The notes under the pieces are model-generated. The model was not told the origin of the DNA. It ran no database searches and saw only the letters and a program-made list of their open reading frames with translations. DNA of 64,000 nucleotides, from positions 15,459,886 to 15,523,885 of the forward strand of contig CM053800.1 in NCBI GenBank assembly GCA_028671895.1. The letters run 5' to 3'. Origin of the DNA: Oenanthe sinensis (Eukaryota > Streptophyta > Magnoliopsida > Apiales > Apiaceae). Each line of letters opens with the position of its first letter. The first letter of the stretch is position 1. A program made the position numbers and the translations under genes. Shown here piece after piece: positions 24,301 through 36,140 of the stretch.

Positions 24301-25697
24301 ACAACATTAGTAGAGGTATTAAATCACAGAAGATTTAACTCAAGCTTCAGCAAATATTTAGGGATACACCTAATCGTCTAGAACACCCTATCTAATTCTA
24401 GATATTCATTTTACTGCATATAAAATCAAGTATGAAATGTACTTATTTAAACTCATGAATCCTAGCATGCAATCTTATTCTTAGCAATCAATTAAGCATT
24501 TAAGTCCTAAGATGCTAACATGTTGTCATGAATATAATACATTTCAAAACTTAATAAACATACAGTTCTGAATTAGATAAATGTATACTAGTTAGAATGT
24601 GTACCTGTGAAGTGCTTAGTGATTCATCTCCAGTATTGGTCATTGATGCCATATATCCATTTGGTTCATCACTGTCACTGATAGAATCAACCTTACATTT
24701 AACTTCATCAACAAATGCTTTCCCTTGCTGCATCCTCACTAATGCTTGAGATTCCTGCTTTAACCCAACACAGTGTCTTTCATCTTTTGCTTGTACAGGC
24801 TTCTTCAAACTATGTAGCAAACCCCTGATCTTGTCTTTTATAATCAACCATCCCTGTCTTGCAACCGCCTCTTGAACTGATCTTGAAAATCTCCTTTATG
24901 GAATCTATAGGTAATGACCTTAGATTAAGAATTGGGATCCCGTCTGAATCTGATGTCACTGAACTTCCTGTTGCCCTGCAGGCTTGACTTGCAGTCCAGT
25001 TCTCAAGATATTCCAAAGTGTCAGATTCACATACAACACCTTGACCACTACCTCGAGTTACAACATCTTCAATTCAGCTTCTAGGATCAATTCCTTTCTG
25101 TTCAGAGGTTCTCAACCTTGACGTCAATCAAATTTGGTTCATGGGTCACAAAAACAGTGGATATGCTAACAACCTGCTTTACCAAATATTATCTGCTCCA
25201 GCTCTTGTTCTAGTTCATAGGCCTTCAGCACACAAATAGTTCATCTAAAGATAATGTGATTGTATCCTTAGACTCCCTATGGCTGTAACCCTGTTTACCA
25301 GATGATCTGCAGTGTTAGCACGAACCTCCTGTAATCTCCTTGAAGAAAACTTTAACGCTTGATGGAAATTCCAGGTAGTCCAGTCTGTTCTCCTTCACAA
25401 CTTTTAACCTCCAAGATTTTTCATCCTTAAAAAATTCAATTTGAATCAACCAAAAACTGTAGCCAAATTAATCTCTTCTTTTGCAGCTTCCAGAATAATA
25501 GTGGGATCCTATGGAGTAAACCTCTGAGGAAATTAATACTACTATATCTTCAGTCTGTTCCAGAATTAACTTCATCGGATAATCTTCAGTCATTATCAGT
25601 TATCTTCAAATACCTAGAAAAATCTTCATCTACTAACTCCTTGAGCACCTTCGAATAGATAACCAAGTCCTACTGCTTCCTTTGTGAGATGAGCCGT
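24301..25697 (-). pseudogene. Decayed gag of A'
   Basis: Near 25200 (minus) ELEQELEQIIFG matches the Gag segment ELEQIQTREMYG of element B. At 24551-24847 (minus) the stretch LVRMQQGKAFVDE, then SDSDEPNGYMASM, parallels the Gag tail KKHQGKSYLAEG with DSDNDEEE and LALMAS. The zinc knuckle is not recognisable. The region is open for at most about 98 residues. Confidence 0.6.
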
Positions 25698-26400
25698 AAA
25701 ATGTTTTAATAAATTTAAATGATAAACTTTAATAATTAAAATTTATAAAATAAACTAATTAAAATTTATAACACAAACTTATTAAAAGTTTATAAGATAA
25801 ATTTCATAAGAGTTCATAAAATAAATTTTATCTAACATTTATGAAATAAACTAATTAAAATTTATAAACCAAACTAATAAAAGTTTATAAGATAAATTTT
25901 ATAAGAGTTTACTAAATAAATTTTTATTTAAAATTTATGAGATGAACTAATTAAAATTTATAAACCAGACTAATAAAAGTTTATAAGATAAATTTTATAA
26001 GAGTTTACAAAATAAATTTTATTTAAAATTAATGAGATAAACTAATTAAAATTTATATCATAAACTAATAAAAGTTTATAGAATAAATTTCACAAAAGTT
26101 TATCAAATAAATTCTATTTTAAAATTTATCAAGTAAACTAATTAAAATTTATAATATCAACTAATTAAAGTTTGTTAAACAAATTTTATAAAAGTTTATA
26201 AAATAAATTTTATCTAAAATTTATAAAGTAAACTAATTAAAATTTATAAAATCAACTAATAAAAGTTTGTTAAACAAATTTTATAAAAGTTTATAAAATA
26301 AATTTTATCTAAAATTTATAACATAAACTAATAAATGTGTATAAAATAAATTTTATTAAATTTTATAAAATAAATTTTATTTAAAAAGTTTTAAAATTAA
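25698..26400. repeat. Tandem repeat, period 95-96 bp, in the A' leader
   Basis: The block ACTAATTAAAATTTAT recurs at 25754, 25850, 25946, 26041, 26137, 26232 and (eroded) 26327, a very regular 95-96 bp spacing. Each unit also holds a TAAAAGTTTATAA segment. About seven copies fill the leader between the primer site and gag. Elements A and B have leaders of only about 200-280 bp at this place. Confidence 0.88.
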
Positions 26401-26495
26401 ATTTATTTAACACGACCTCCATTCTGAGTCCACACAGCTTCGGCACGATGAGCTTCACTGAGATACAGATCTTGATTTCTAACTTCAATCAACTT

Positions 26496-26510
26496 GGCTC
26501 TGATACCAAT
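26496..26510 (-). other. Primer-binding site of A'
   Basis: GGCTCTGATACCAAT is the complement of ATTGGTATCAGAGCC, which pairs with the 3' end of plant initiator methionine tRNA. It directly abuts the right LTR and fixes the element's strand. Confidence 0.9.
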
Positions 26511-28603
26511 TGTTAGGTCCCGAAAGAATCGTAGAAGGGGGGTTGAATACGATACTCACTAAATTAAAAAATTCTTTCGAATCTTTTGCGGATATATAAT
26601 TTAGAGTTCGGTTAGTGGTTCGTGTTTAGGAGTGTTTAGGAGGCTGCCTTACTAATTTTCTGTGTTAGTGATTAAACAATAATGTTCTAGAAAATTAGCA
26701 AGTAATTTATGCGAGACAGGTTTCGGGGAATAGTACTTTCGTATTAATCCCTGAGGTTTTGCTATACCCAGTTAAATTAATAACTGGTTTCCAAAGAACT
26801 GATTCGTTCTTTGCTTCTACAGAGAGGTAAAACTTAATTCCTATTACAAGATTTGACTGTGTTTAGTACTAACTGGAATCAAACTAACAGTGAGTGTTTT
26901 ACAATAGCCCTAAGTATTTGTGACATGATTAACCGGCTAGTTTGTACAACTCCAGTGAAGAAGGTAAAGATATGGCACTGTGACATCTTCTTCTCCGGCT
27001 TCTAAATATCTCACTGTGTCTCTCTGGTTGGTTGTGTGTCTCCACAAATCCACGAATCAAAATGAACCAGTCAATTTGATTATTATAGTGTAGACTTTCA
27101 AATCAATTAAATTGATTTGCTTCACAATTGCTTAAGTCCCATGTTGCGCCTTAAGAGTGACTGCAGTGTGTAGGCGCCACTAGTTGCTTTGTTGCGCCAA
27201 TATCCCTTTGTTGCGCCTCTACTGTGGTCACAGAGGGGAAGCGCCACTTAATGTTCAACACTAGGAAGTTGCCTTAGATTTTGTTGCACATGGTGTTTTG
27301 TTGCGCCTGCACACTGAGTTCACAGTGCAGGCGCCACAAATCACTTAGATTATATTGCAAACCTTCCTTGCACATGTATAGCTTTGTTAGTTGCGCCTAT
27401 ACACTATACACACTGTATTGGCGCCACTAATGCCTTAGAACATTAGCTGCCTTTGTTCTTCTCTTGAACAACTTTGTTGCGCCTCTGTCAAAGCTAGTTG
27501 CGCCTCTACTCTTGCTTCACTGTGATGGCGCCACTTGCTACTTAGAATCTTTCCTTGCGCCTTAGGCTTGTTTGTTGCGCCTACACTCTATACACACTGT
27601 ATAGGCGCCACAAACAAGTTCATGTGTTGCGCCTTGAATAACTTATGTTGCGCCTATACTCTTGACACACTGTATAGGCGCCGCATATGAGTTAGATTCT
27701 AAGTATTTCCTTGTGCCTTGGTAGGTTAGTTGCGCCTATACTCTCAATGTACTGTGTAGGCGCCACTAACACTTCCCTTAGTCTTTTCTTGCACCTTGAA
27801 ATATATGTTGCGCCTCTCCATTGCTTCAAGAGTATTAATGCTACCAAATGTAGTAATACTTGCCTTAACATATTCTTGAGATGCTTAAAGTATTTACCAC
27901 TTGATTTTCACTCTTTTGGCTTGGCTTGATCAACTGATTTTCTTATGATTAATCAAGGTAATTCTCTTCTTGTTGTGCTGACGCTTAGTGCACTGGTCTG
28001 GTTCACAAACGACTAACACTGAATTGAATTCCCTTGATTTCTTTTCTGTTTCAGTTGAATAACCCTGGACTGATGCATTGCTTCAAACACTGACTGTTGA
28101 TAGACACTGTAATTTCACTGCAATCTTTTCTGGTACTTCGACAACGTCTTCATTACTACAATCTTGAATATTTCATTCTCTGTTCTTCACTGACGTTTGA
28201 ATATATTAATGAACTTCTTTCAGTGAGTATAACTTCAAGACTGTAGCTGTCTTCTGTAACCTTTGTCTTCACCCTTCTAGATTCATATGCTTCAAACACT
28301 GTCTATTTCCAATCAATGCCTTTACACTGAAATCTTCTTGTGGCACTTCTATACTGAATCTTCAACACTTCTGAAACCCTGAAAGTCTTTACACATTATT
28401 CTTCACTGAGGTATGAACATATTAATGTACTTCTTTCAGTGATCTGTAGTAGACTTCAAAACTTCTTCTAATGTCTTGATTCACTGTATTTGCCTGATCT
28501 TCATTTCTTCCTGATTTCTGTGTAGACGTAGTATTATTTACTTGTCCTGTTCTAGTGTTGAGTTATCACGATTACTATTCATACAGCTTCGTAATCTCCA
28601 ACA
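26511..28603 (-). repeat. 5' LTR of A' (right copy)
   Basis: This 2,093-bp copy of 15042-17132 ends CTCCAACA before TSD TCACC. Differences from the left copy are scattered single bases and one-base indels. It carries the same hairpin array at about 27140-27830, with a few arm mismatches unique to this copy (for example GTATTGGCGCC near 27416). Confidence 0.93.
27140..27830. repeat. GGCGCC hairpin array in right LTR A'
   Basis: The same eight-unit array as in the left LTR, with units near 27143, 27209, 27300, 27390, 27477, 27573, 27646 and 27729. Confidence 0.87.
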
Positions 28604-28837
28604 TCACCCAACTGTATTTTCTATTGTAACATTGATTGAACCCATTGAAGCTAATCATTTGATTAGAAGTGTAGCACCTCAGGGATTTAATAATACATTG
28701 TTATTTCCCCGAATCTTTGTATTTCATTAACTGCCATTTTTAATATCTAAAAAACACAAACACTTAATCCACAATATAACGAAAAATCTACCACATCATA
28801 TTCAACCCCCCCTTCTATGATAATTTTGGACCTAACA

Positions 28838-28851
28838 ATTGGTATCAAATC
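28838..28851 (+). other. Primer-binding site of A (mutated)
   Basis: ATTGGTATCAAATC directly follows LTR end CCTAACA. It is the initiator-Met site with two differences from ATTGGTATCAGAGC, consistent with an old element. Confidence 0.8.
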
Positions 28852-29118
28852 TTGTTAATTGAAGTTACAAATCAAGATCAAAAAATAGTTTTTCAAAAAA
28901 TTGCAGTTTTAGATCTAGAAAAATTTATATTGAAATTTCGTTACTATTAAAGAAAATTCAATTTCGAATTTTTCAAAGATTTTAAGTTCACTAATTTTAA
29001 GAAGACTATCAATCATCAAGATTTTGAATTAAAATTTTATTTATCAAAATTTAATTTTAATTCGAATTGATTTTAATTTTTAAGAAATATTTCTTGAGAT
29101 TTAAAATTCTCCACAACC

Positions 29119-30432
29119 ATGAGTACCCAAAAACTTAGTAGCATCAAAATCCCAGCCTTTGATAAAAATGAATACATTTTATAGAAGAAGAAGATGTCCA
29201 CTTTCATTAAATCACCTAATTCTCAATACATGGAAATTTTGGAAAATGGACCATATATACTTCAGAAGCTGACACTAGAAACAGTCTTAGATTACGGCGA
29301 ACAGATTCCTCAAGGATTTATCCCAAAGGAGCCTTCAGAGTACACTGACACTGATAAAGATTGAGTTTCATGGGATAATCATCTTCAATGTATCCTAATG
29401 GATTCACTGGACACTACAATGCTGAATCAAGTGATTAATTGCACCAGTGCCAAACAGATGTTGAATACGATTGATCTGCTAATGGAAGGTACAATAGAAG
29501 TGAGGGAGAACAGGCTGAATATTCTTACATCCCTATATGAAGCGTTCAAGTCAGTACCAGGAGAAAGTATCACTCAAGTCTTTGAGAGATACAACAAATT
29601 ATTGAATGACTTATCACTGCATGGGAAGGCCTATTCACATAAGGAGATCAACAGGAAATTCATGTTGACACTGCCAACGTACCTGGAACACAAAATCTCT
29701 ACCATCAGAGAGAGGAGTGACATAAATGACATGTCCATTGAAATTATATATGGGAAGCTCAAGACTCATGAAATGGAGCAAGAGTAGAGACAAATCATTT
29801 ATGGGTCAGGTACAGTGGACAGTAAGAATACATCACTGTTGAAGACTACATCACTCGTAGTCAAGGATTTTGCTGTTAGAGAGACCAGGACAATAAAGCC
29901 TGTTGTTGATAAAGAATAGATTCTAGAAGCTGAAATTTCAGAGAATGCTCAAGTAGGTGATGAAGATGACTTCTACTCAATGGAAGAACTTGAACAATTG
30001 GAAAACAAGATAATGATCTATATGGCAGGAAAGTTTAAGAACCTCAGGTTTAAGAGGAACCCTAAGTACAAATTCAAGAGTAACTCAAGTTACAGTGGTT
30101 TCACTTTCAGAAACAGCAACCGAGGTGGTTCGTCTTCAAGGTCTTACACCAAAGGAGATTATAAGACATGGATGGTAGACCGCAGTAAGTTTAAGTGCTA
30201 TAACTGTGATGAATCCGAGCATTTTGCTACAGAATATCGGAAGCCTAATCAAAGGAAAAGAAAGAAATGAGTCGTATGACGAACTTAAGCAAAAGTATGA
30301 TGCACTGGTAAAAAAGCATCAGGGCAGAGCTTATATAGCCGAGGGAAAGTACTGGGATGATTCAGACTATGATGAAGAGGAAACATATGGAAATGTTGCT
30401 GTAATGGCAGACTCTTCAGAGGCATCACCTTA
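29119..30432 (+). pseudogene. gag of A, first copy, broken and internally shortened
   Basis: The start ATG at 29119 gives MSTQKLSSIKIPAFDKNEY, parallel to the Gag start of element B. In one frame to 30270, stops fall near 29178, 29362, 29785 and 29917. The capsid-like helical region (29398-29787, with FERYNKLLNDL and FMLTLP) is clear. The zinc knuckle at about 30196-30240 reads CYNCDESEHFATEY, so the last metal ligand Cys is replaced by Tyr. A frame shift follows, then the acidic tail (AEGKYWDDSDYDEE) at 30206-30433. The Gag C-terminal coiled coil is missing: the tail runs almost directly into protease. Confidence 0.8.
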
Positions 30433-30435
30433 GTC

Positions 30436-31385
30436 ATCTAAGGGCATAGAAACGAACAAGCGTGTCATATGGATTCTCGACAGCGGCTGTTCAAGGCATA
30501 TGACAAGTGATAGGGCCCTGCTCTCAGATGTGATTGAGAAAGCTGGCCCGATAGTGACCTTTGGAGATAACAGCAATGGATTCACAACGGGATATGGAAA
30601 TCTGGAAACTGACAATGTTATCATTGAAAATAGCTCTCTTGTGGATGGATTTAAAGCACAACCTTCTAAGTATCAGTCAGTTCACTGACAAGGGCTTCAA
30701 AGTAACTTTTGAGAAAGAAAGACGTGCAATCCAAAACAAGAAAGATGCGAAGCTTGCTCTTCAAGGAGTGAGAAAAGGGAATCTCTTTGTAGCTGACTTA
30801 TTCTCTACAAGCAAAGGCGAAGTTCAATGTTTTTACAGCAAAGCTTTAATAGACGACAATTGGTTATGGCATAAGAAACTTTCACACCTGAATTTCAAGT
30901 CAATGAACTCTTTAGTTAAGAGGGAATTGGTTAGAGTTTTACCTGAGGTGGAATTCTGTCAAGAAGGGTTATGTGAAACATATGAAAAAGGGAAGTCAAA
31001 GAAAGCATCTCACCGAAGCAAAGATTCTACAGACATTACTGAACCACTGCAACTTTTGCATATGGATTTATTTGGTCCAGTCAGTGTCATGTCTATGTCA
31101 AGGACGAGATATGCACTAGTAATTGTAGACGACTACTCCAAGTACACGTGGGTGTTATTTCTAGCCTCAAAGAATGAAGCCCCTCAAACAATCATTGATC
31201 ACATAAAGAAGATAGAGTTAGAAGCTGGTTTGCCTGTCAGGAAAATTAGGTCTGATAATAGAATAGAATTCATGAATATAACTTTGAATGATTTCTGTAT
31301 TGAGAAATGGATTTCAAGACAATACTCAGCGCCCAGAACTCCACAGCCAATTGGAGTGGTAGAAAGGAAGAACAGAACTCTAGTT
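30436..31385 (+). pseudogene. pol N-terminus of A, first copy (protease and integrase start)
   Basis: Protease begins with VIWILDSGCSRHMTSD near 30460, where D-S-G is the catalytic motif. After one frame change near 30655 the GAG-pre-integrase domain follows (NWLWHKKLSHLNF, and CQEGLCETYEKGKSK, in which a zinc-site Cys reads Tyr). The integrase core then contains HMDLFGPVS (first Asp), RSDNRIEF (second Asp, in a context normally DNG) and VVERKNRT (Glu). Coding stops being collinear at 31385, where a second gag copy begins. Integrase C-terminus, RT and RNase H do not follow. Confidence 0.8.
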
Positions 31386-31455
31386 GAAGCCTAAGCAATG
31401 AAAAGAAAGAAAGAATGTCGGAAGCCTAAGCAAGAAAAAGAAAGAAAGGAGTCGT
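31386..31455 (+). repeat. 35-bp tandem duplication at the gag/pol junction
   Basis: GAAGCCTAAGCAA followed by an AAAGAAAGAAAG-type tail occurs at 31386 and 31421, two imperfect 35-bp copies. It marks where integrase of the first copy joins the zinc-knuckle end of the second gag copy. Confidence 0.75.
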
Positions 31456-32745
31456 ATGATGAACTTAAGCAAAAGTATGATGCACTGGTAAAAAAGTATC
31501 AGGGCAGAGCTTATATAGCTGAGGGAAAGAGCTGGGATGACACAGACAATGATGAAGACGAGACATATGGAAATGTTGTACAAATGGCAAACTCTTCAGA
31601 GGTATCACCTCAGTCATCCAAGGTATCATTTCTTTCCACAGTTGATATGTTTAATTCTGATTATAAGAAAACTGTAGAAGATCTTAGTGTATAAATGTTT
31701 AACATTCACACAAGCATGCTAGCATCTGAAGAAGAAAATGTTAAACTAGTTCTAAAGAATAAAATGCTAGAAGCTAGAAATGAAGAACTAGAGCTTGCAT
31801 GTGTTAACTTAGAAGATCTAAAACAGAAGATAAAATATCTACAAAATAGAGACAAATGCAACCAGGAAGTAGAAACTGCGCTTAGGAATAAAATTTCTGA
31901 GTTAGAGTTAAAACTTCAGGCTTATAAGAAATCTGCTAATCTTGTTAAGGAGGCAATAGATAAACAAGTCATAGGTCAGAAAACAGGAATAGGATTTGAC
32001 TATGATAAAAAGGAAGGAAAGAGACATGTGGAATCAATTGCCGGGGAAATCGACATGTGTTAAAAAATGTTTCTAAGCCCCTATACAAGAAGTTTGTCTT
32101 CGAACCCCTAGATGAAGAACAGATTTTAATGAAAGAAGAAATTCTTGGTGAGGATCAAAAGAAAGAGGAAGTAAGTAAAAAGGAGTTTCCTAAGAAATTT
32201 GTAAAATTGTAGAACCTAAGGAACATATTAAAAGTAATTTAGGCCACAAGAATGAAAAAATTAAAGCTAACAGAAATGGCAAGATTTGTATTAACAAGAA
32301 AAATGATTATGCCTATTCTCCCAAAGCAATTAGAAAAGTTTGTAATATTTATAATTCTACCGGTCATCTTACGCATGCATACAAAAAGATAAAAGTAGTA
32401 AAAGAAGAAACTCCTAATGTGCCTGCCATGTCTATCCCTCATCAACCATGTGGTAAAGTAGGATGCATGCCATGTGCTTTCAACATCATATCTGCATACA
32501 TAAACTTAATGAATACATCATCTAGTACTTGCATGAATACAGATGTGAACATGAATAGAAAACATGTTAGGGTAAAGACTGATAGTCCTCCTAAGTCTAG
32601 GAAGGAAGCTCCTGTCCCTAAGCCTAAAGACACTCCTGTCAAGGCTAAATCAAAGGGCAAGGACCAGAAATTTTTTGCAGCTAAATCTGTTTACTTATCT
32701 AAGCCACTTGGACCTAATCAAATTTGGGTGCCAAAGAAGAAGTAA
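31416..32745 (+). pseudogene. gag C-terminal half of A, second copy
   Basis: Begins at the end of the zinc knuckle (the codon for the last Cys, TGT, is present here, unlike the first copy). It continues with ESYDELKQKYDALVKKYQG, the acidic tail, a coiled coil (31695-32063, ELACVNLEDLKQKIKYLQ), and after frame changes the Cys-containing block HQPCGKVGCMPCAFN (32419 onward) and a Lys/Pro-rich end. The order matches Gag of element B (45843-48284) at about 46915 onward. There are stops at 31692-31694 and 32061-32063 and a later frame shift. Confidence 0.75.
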
Positions 32746-32756
32746 TCAATCTATGG

Positions 32757-33287
32757 TTGCAGGGCATAGTAAAGAACAAGCGTGTCATGTGGATTCTCGA
32801 CAGCGGCTGTTCAAGGCCCGATAGTGACCTTTGGAGATAACAGCAAGGGATTCACAACGGGATATGGCAATCTGGAAATTGGAAATGTTATCATAGAAAA
32901 TATCTCTCTTGTGGATGGATTAAAACACAACCTTCTAAGTATCAGTCAGTTCACTGACAAGCGCTTCAAAGTAACTTTTGAGAAAGAAAGATGTGCAATC
33001 CAAAACAGGAAAGATGCGAAGCTTGCTCTTCAAGGAGTGAGAAAGGGGAATCTCTTTGTAGCTGACTTATTCTCTGCAAGCAAAGGCGAAGTTCAATGTT
33101 TTTACAGCAAAGCTTCAACAGAAGACAATTGGTTATGGCACAAGAAACTTTCATACCTAAAATTTAAAGCAATGAACTCTTTAGTTAAGAATGAATTGGT
33201 TAGAGGTTTACCTGAGATGGAATTCTTTCAAGAAGGATTATGTGAAGCATGTGAAAAAGGGAAGTCAAAGAAAGCATCTCACCGAAG
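32757..33287 (+). pseudogene. pol N-terminus of A, second copy, with 50-bp deletion
   Basis: Protease begins VMWILDSGCS, then 50 bp are missing relative to the first copy, between two GGC triplets, which shifts the frame. The pre-integrase segment is then readable (SQFTDKRFKVTFEKERCAIQ, and FQEGLCEACEKGKSKKASH) with the zinc-site Cys intact. The sequence breaks off at TCTCACCGAAGC, exactly where the inverted segment starts. Confidence 0.75.
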
Positions 33288-36140
33288 CCTTTTGATCTCA
33301 GCATTCTCTCAAGTTGAATCATGTACTTAACTGTGTAGCCTTTTAACGACTCCTCATTTAATTGCATGATTTGATACAACTTGTTTGAGAAAAATCTTAC
33401 TTCATGAGGATCAAACAAGATCTGAGGACTAACAGCTAATGCAAAGACTCTAAGTCTATCCCTGAAAAGTTCATTTTCCTCTGAGCTTCTCTTCACTTTA
33501 TTCAATAAAGTCCATATCACTGATAAGCTTCTTTGCCTCAAAAACTCCAAGGATATTATGAATTTACCATTCCTGTGTGTGTAGACTAATATCTGCCAGT
33601 CTTCAAGAATGTGATCCACTAGGATAGTGATATAGTCTACTTCCACTTTAAAAGCTTTCATGAAGTTATCAATATTGTCAATTGAATTTTCTAGATGCTC
33701 AATTATGGATTTCAGATGTTTGTCTTTGAATGGAACCTTCTGTAGTTTGTCCATTATTTTTCTTGCAATGTCCCATTTCTTTCCTATCTTGAGCTGCACA
33801 TCTCTCTTCCTTTCTCTAACTGCTATGGCCCAGAGATTTTGCTTTTCTAGGCTTGCTTCTTTTTAAGCCTTTGATCTTTCCATGACTAAAGCTTTCAGTT
33901 TTTCAGTCTTAGCATGACTTATCTTGATGTCTCCTTTTAGTTTCTTCATTGCCTCTTCATAGGTTGGATCAATTTCTTTTTCTTTTAGAAATAAAAATTC
34001 TTCATCAAAGGCAGTCTCTTCCTCAGCTCCACAGTAGTCAGGAATGAGTGATTCATCATGAGCACTGTCATCAATGAATTGTTCTTGAGCATAATATTGT
34101 TCTTTTGGTTCTAGATCATACATTTGAAATTGTTCTTCGGAATACAGTTTTGCTTTCCCTTTGTCTTGAGTAGTAGCCCCTTCATCTCCAGCTACTTTCT
34201 CTTTTCCTTTCTCCTCCTTAATTTAGGGATCATCTTGAGATTTTGAGGCTTCAAAAGATGTCATTAGTTTCTACATAGTCAGATAGACTTGCTTCATGCC
34301 CTCATTCAAATGAGTCATTCCATCATCCAGTTTGCTAAATCATTGTGTTTAGATATTTTCATTTTCAATAACTGTTAAGGTCAAGCTTTTCTCAACTTCA
34401 TCAATTCTTTCATGTAATTTGCTCACTTTTTTCATATCCTCAGCAATAAGACTATGTACATTTTAGATATCTTGAGTTTTTAGAAGAATGGAGGATTTGA
34501 CATCATCAACGTCTTTTCGCACTATTATTAGCTGTTTTGTTATTGAGGAAGATATAGACTTCTCTTCTACTTGTGCTTTAATCTTTACTAACTCATCTTG
34601 GACAATTTGCATTTCCTTCTGGAGAGCTTCCATTTTAGATAGTAGTTCACTGTGTCTGTGTCAACTCATCTCACTTGCACTCCTGTTTAACTCACTATCA
34701 CTCGGTGCACGTGTTTCACTCTGTGTTTGCCTCACATCACTAGTGTTTAGCTCCTTTCCAGATCTAGATGTTGTACTTGTATATAAAATAATAGCTTTTG
34801 AAGAGTCAAAATGCTCTTCTGATGCCTGTGAAGGGGCGTCCTTAACAAGATTATCTTGCATTGGCTCCGCTACTGACGTAGATACACTCATAGATACACT
34901 CCTACCTCTTACTTTTGATCTCGTAGGTAGTATTTTGGATCTTTTTGTTGGTGGAGACAGAATTGTGGGTTCACTCATAGATACACTCCTACCTCTTACT
35001 TTTCTAACAGGTTTCTCCTTTTTTCTGATTAGACTCAATGAGGTTGAAGAAGGAGAAACTGTTTGGGGCTCTAACTCAGCTTGGGATTGAACCTGTGTGT
35101 TGTCAGGTTCATAGCCGAAGTCTTGAAGTGAAAGACTACAATCATAGTCGACCACATATATATTTAAAGGTCCAGTAGCTATATTTATAGGTAGGAAATT
35201 AGAAGCCAGTGTTTGAGATATTACCTGTTGTTCCTGGGCTTCTTGTTCTGCATGCTGAGCAGCTTCAAATAGAAGTTGTGCTGGATTATTAATCTCCATT
35301 GGCACTTGCTCTGGCTCTTGCTCAAACTGTTGTACCTGTTCAGGATTGGCAATTTGATCCATTATCTCAGCCATATAGTCTGTCCTTACCACTGGCACAT
35401 CTTGAAACTTTGGATTATTATTGAGCCATGAAAATAAGTTTCTTTGTGAAGTTGTAGATACTTCAATAGGACTATTCTGGAATAATTCTTTATCTTCGTC
35501 TAACAAAAGATTATTCATGAACAGCATTAGGAACCTTGGATAGTAGACTTGTACATTTTGTTCCCTGCTTTCTGGCGTTCCCATCTTCTTTATAATTTCT
35601 TTCAGAATCAACTTCCTGAAATTAATCCTCCGGTTATGGGCCACAGAATACCCAATTATCTGAAGTAGTGAAGAAATATTATTGAAGTTGCTTTTTCTAG
35701 TGGGTGCAAACACTTGAGCTAGTGTGTGAAAGAAGTAGTCCCACTCGCTCACCAACTTGGTCTTCGACATTTTTACCATATTTATCTCACATTGATACTG
35801 AATAGCATGGAAAAATTTAAGTATCTTCGGAACAGTTGGTGGGTCAACAAAATATCTGGTTGGGAACCCTAGAATCCTGTTTACATCATCTTCAGTCACC
35901 ATGTACTCACGTTTTCCAATGGTGAATGAGAATTGCACTCTTGCTGTAACTGTTCCGAGCTGTAGTGTACAATGCCCTAAGTGCTATCACTTGCAATGGG
36001 GTGTCCAATGAAATTGCATTTCTTATTAGTGAATATTCGTTTAAAAATACGATCCATGGTTGAAACCTCTCAACTGAACAATTCACCGGATTAAAAAATC
36101 CTACAAAATTAGCCTTCACTAATTCACAGAATCCAGCCAT
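33288..36140 (-). pseudogene. B-like 3' ORF in the inverted segment
   Basis: Minus-strand start at 36140 (MAGFCELVKANFVGFF), matching 52551 in element B. After a frame shift near 35940 the main 425-residue frame (35938-34661) contains a folded-looking N-terminal domain (YMVTEDDVNRILGFP; LVSEWDYFFHTLAQVF; NNISSLLQIIGYSVAHNRRI). A Gln/Glu/Pro-rich middle and a repeated basic motif (KVRGRSVSMS, twice) follow. Later frames (34123-33863, 33799-33288) give acidic and coiled-coil segments (HAKTEKLKALV; HEVRFFSNKLYQIMQL). No membrane segment is seen. The N-terminal block recalls plant mobile/transposon-associated domains, but this is unverified. The 200-residue plus-strand ORF at 34488-35090 is its antisense shadow. 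Confidence 0.7.

Larger units (their letters stand above)
15042..28603 (-). mobile_element. Sirevirus A', complete minus-strand element with decayed genes
   Basis: This 13,562-bp element is flanked by the perfect TSD TCACC (15037-15041 and 28604-28608). The minus orientation is fixed by the complement of the initiator-Met primer site directly left of the right LTR (26496-26510) and the complement of the purine tract directly right of the left LTR (17133-17146). LTRs are 2,091 and 2,093 bp and differ by about 2% in the first 270 bases. Internally, gag, pol and 3'-ORF remnants occur in the expected order but none has an intact frame. Its LTR is a longer relative of LTR A, in antiparallel orientation to it. 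Confidence 0.93.
12509..28837 (+). repeat. 5' LTR of A, in three pieces (12509-13390, 14950-15041, 28609-28837)
   Basis: The LTR is about 1.2 kb after removal of the solo LTR C and element A'. The joins read exactly as in the 3' LTR: TTATATATGGGTT across the first insertion (compare about 44038) and TATCACCCAACTG across the second (compare about 44128). It ends with a C7 tract and CCTAACA. It contains four GGCGCC-type palindromes. Confidence 0.88.

Noticed and set aside
34488..35090. 200-residue plus-strand ORF
   Set aside because: Antisense shadow of the 425-residue minus-strand 3'-ORF piece, which has homologues in element B.
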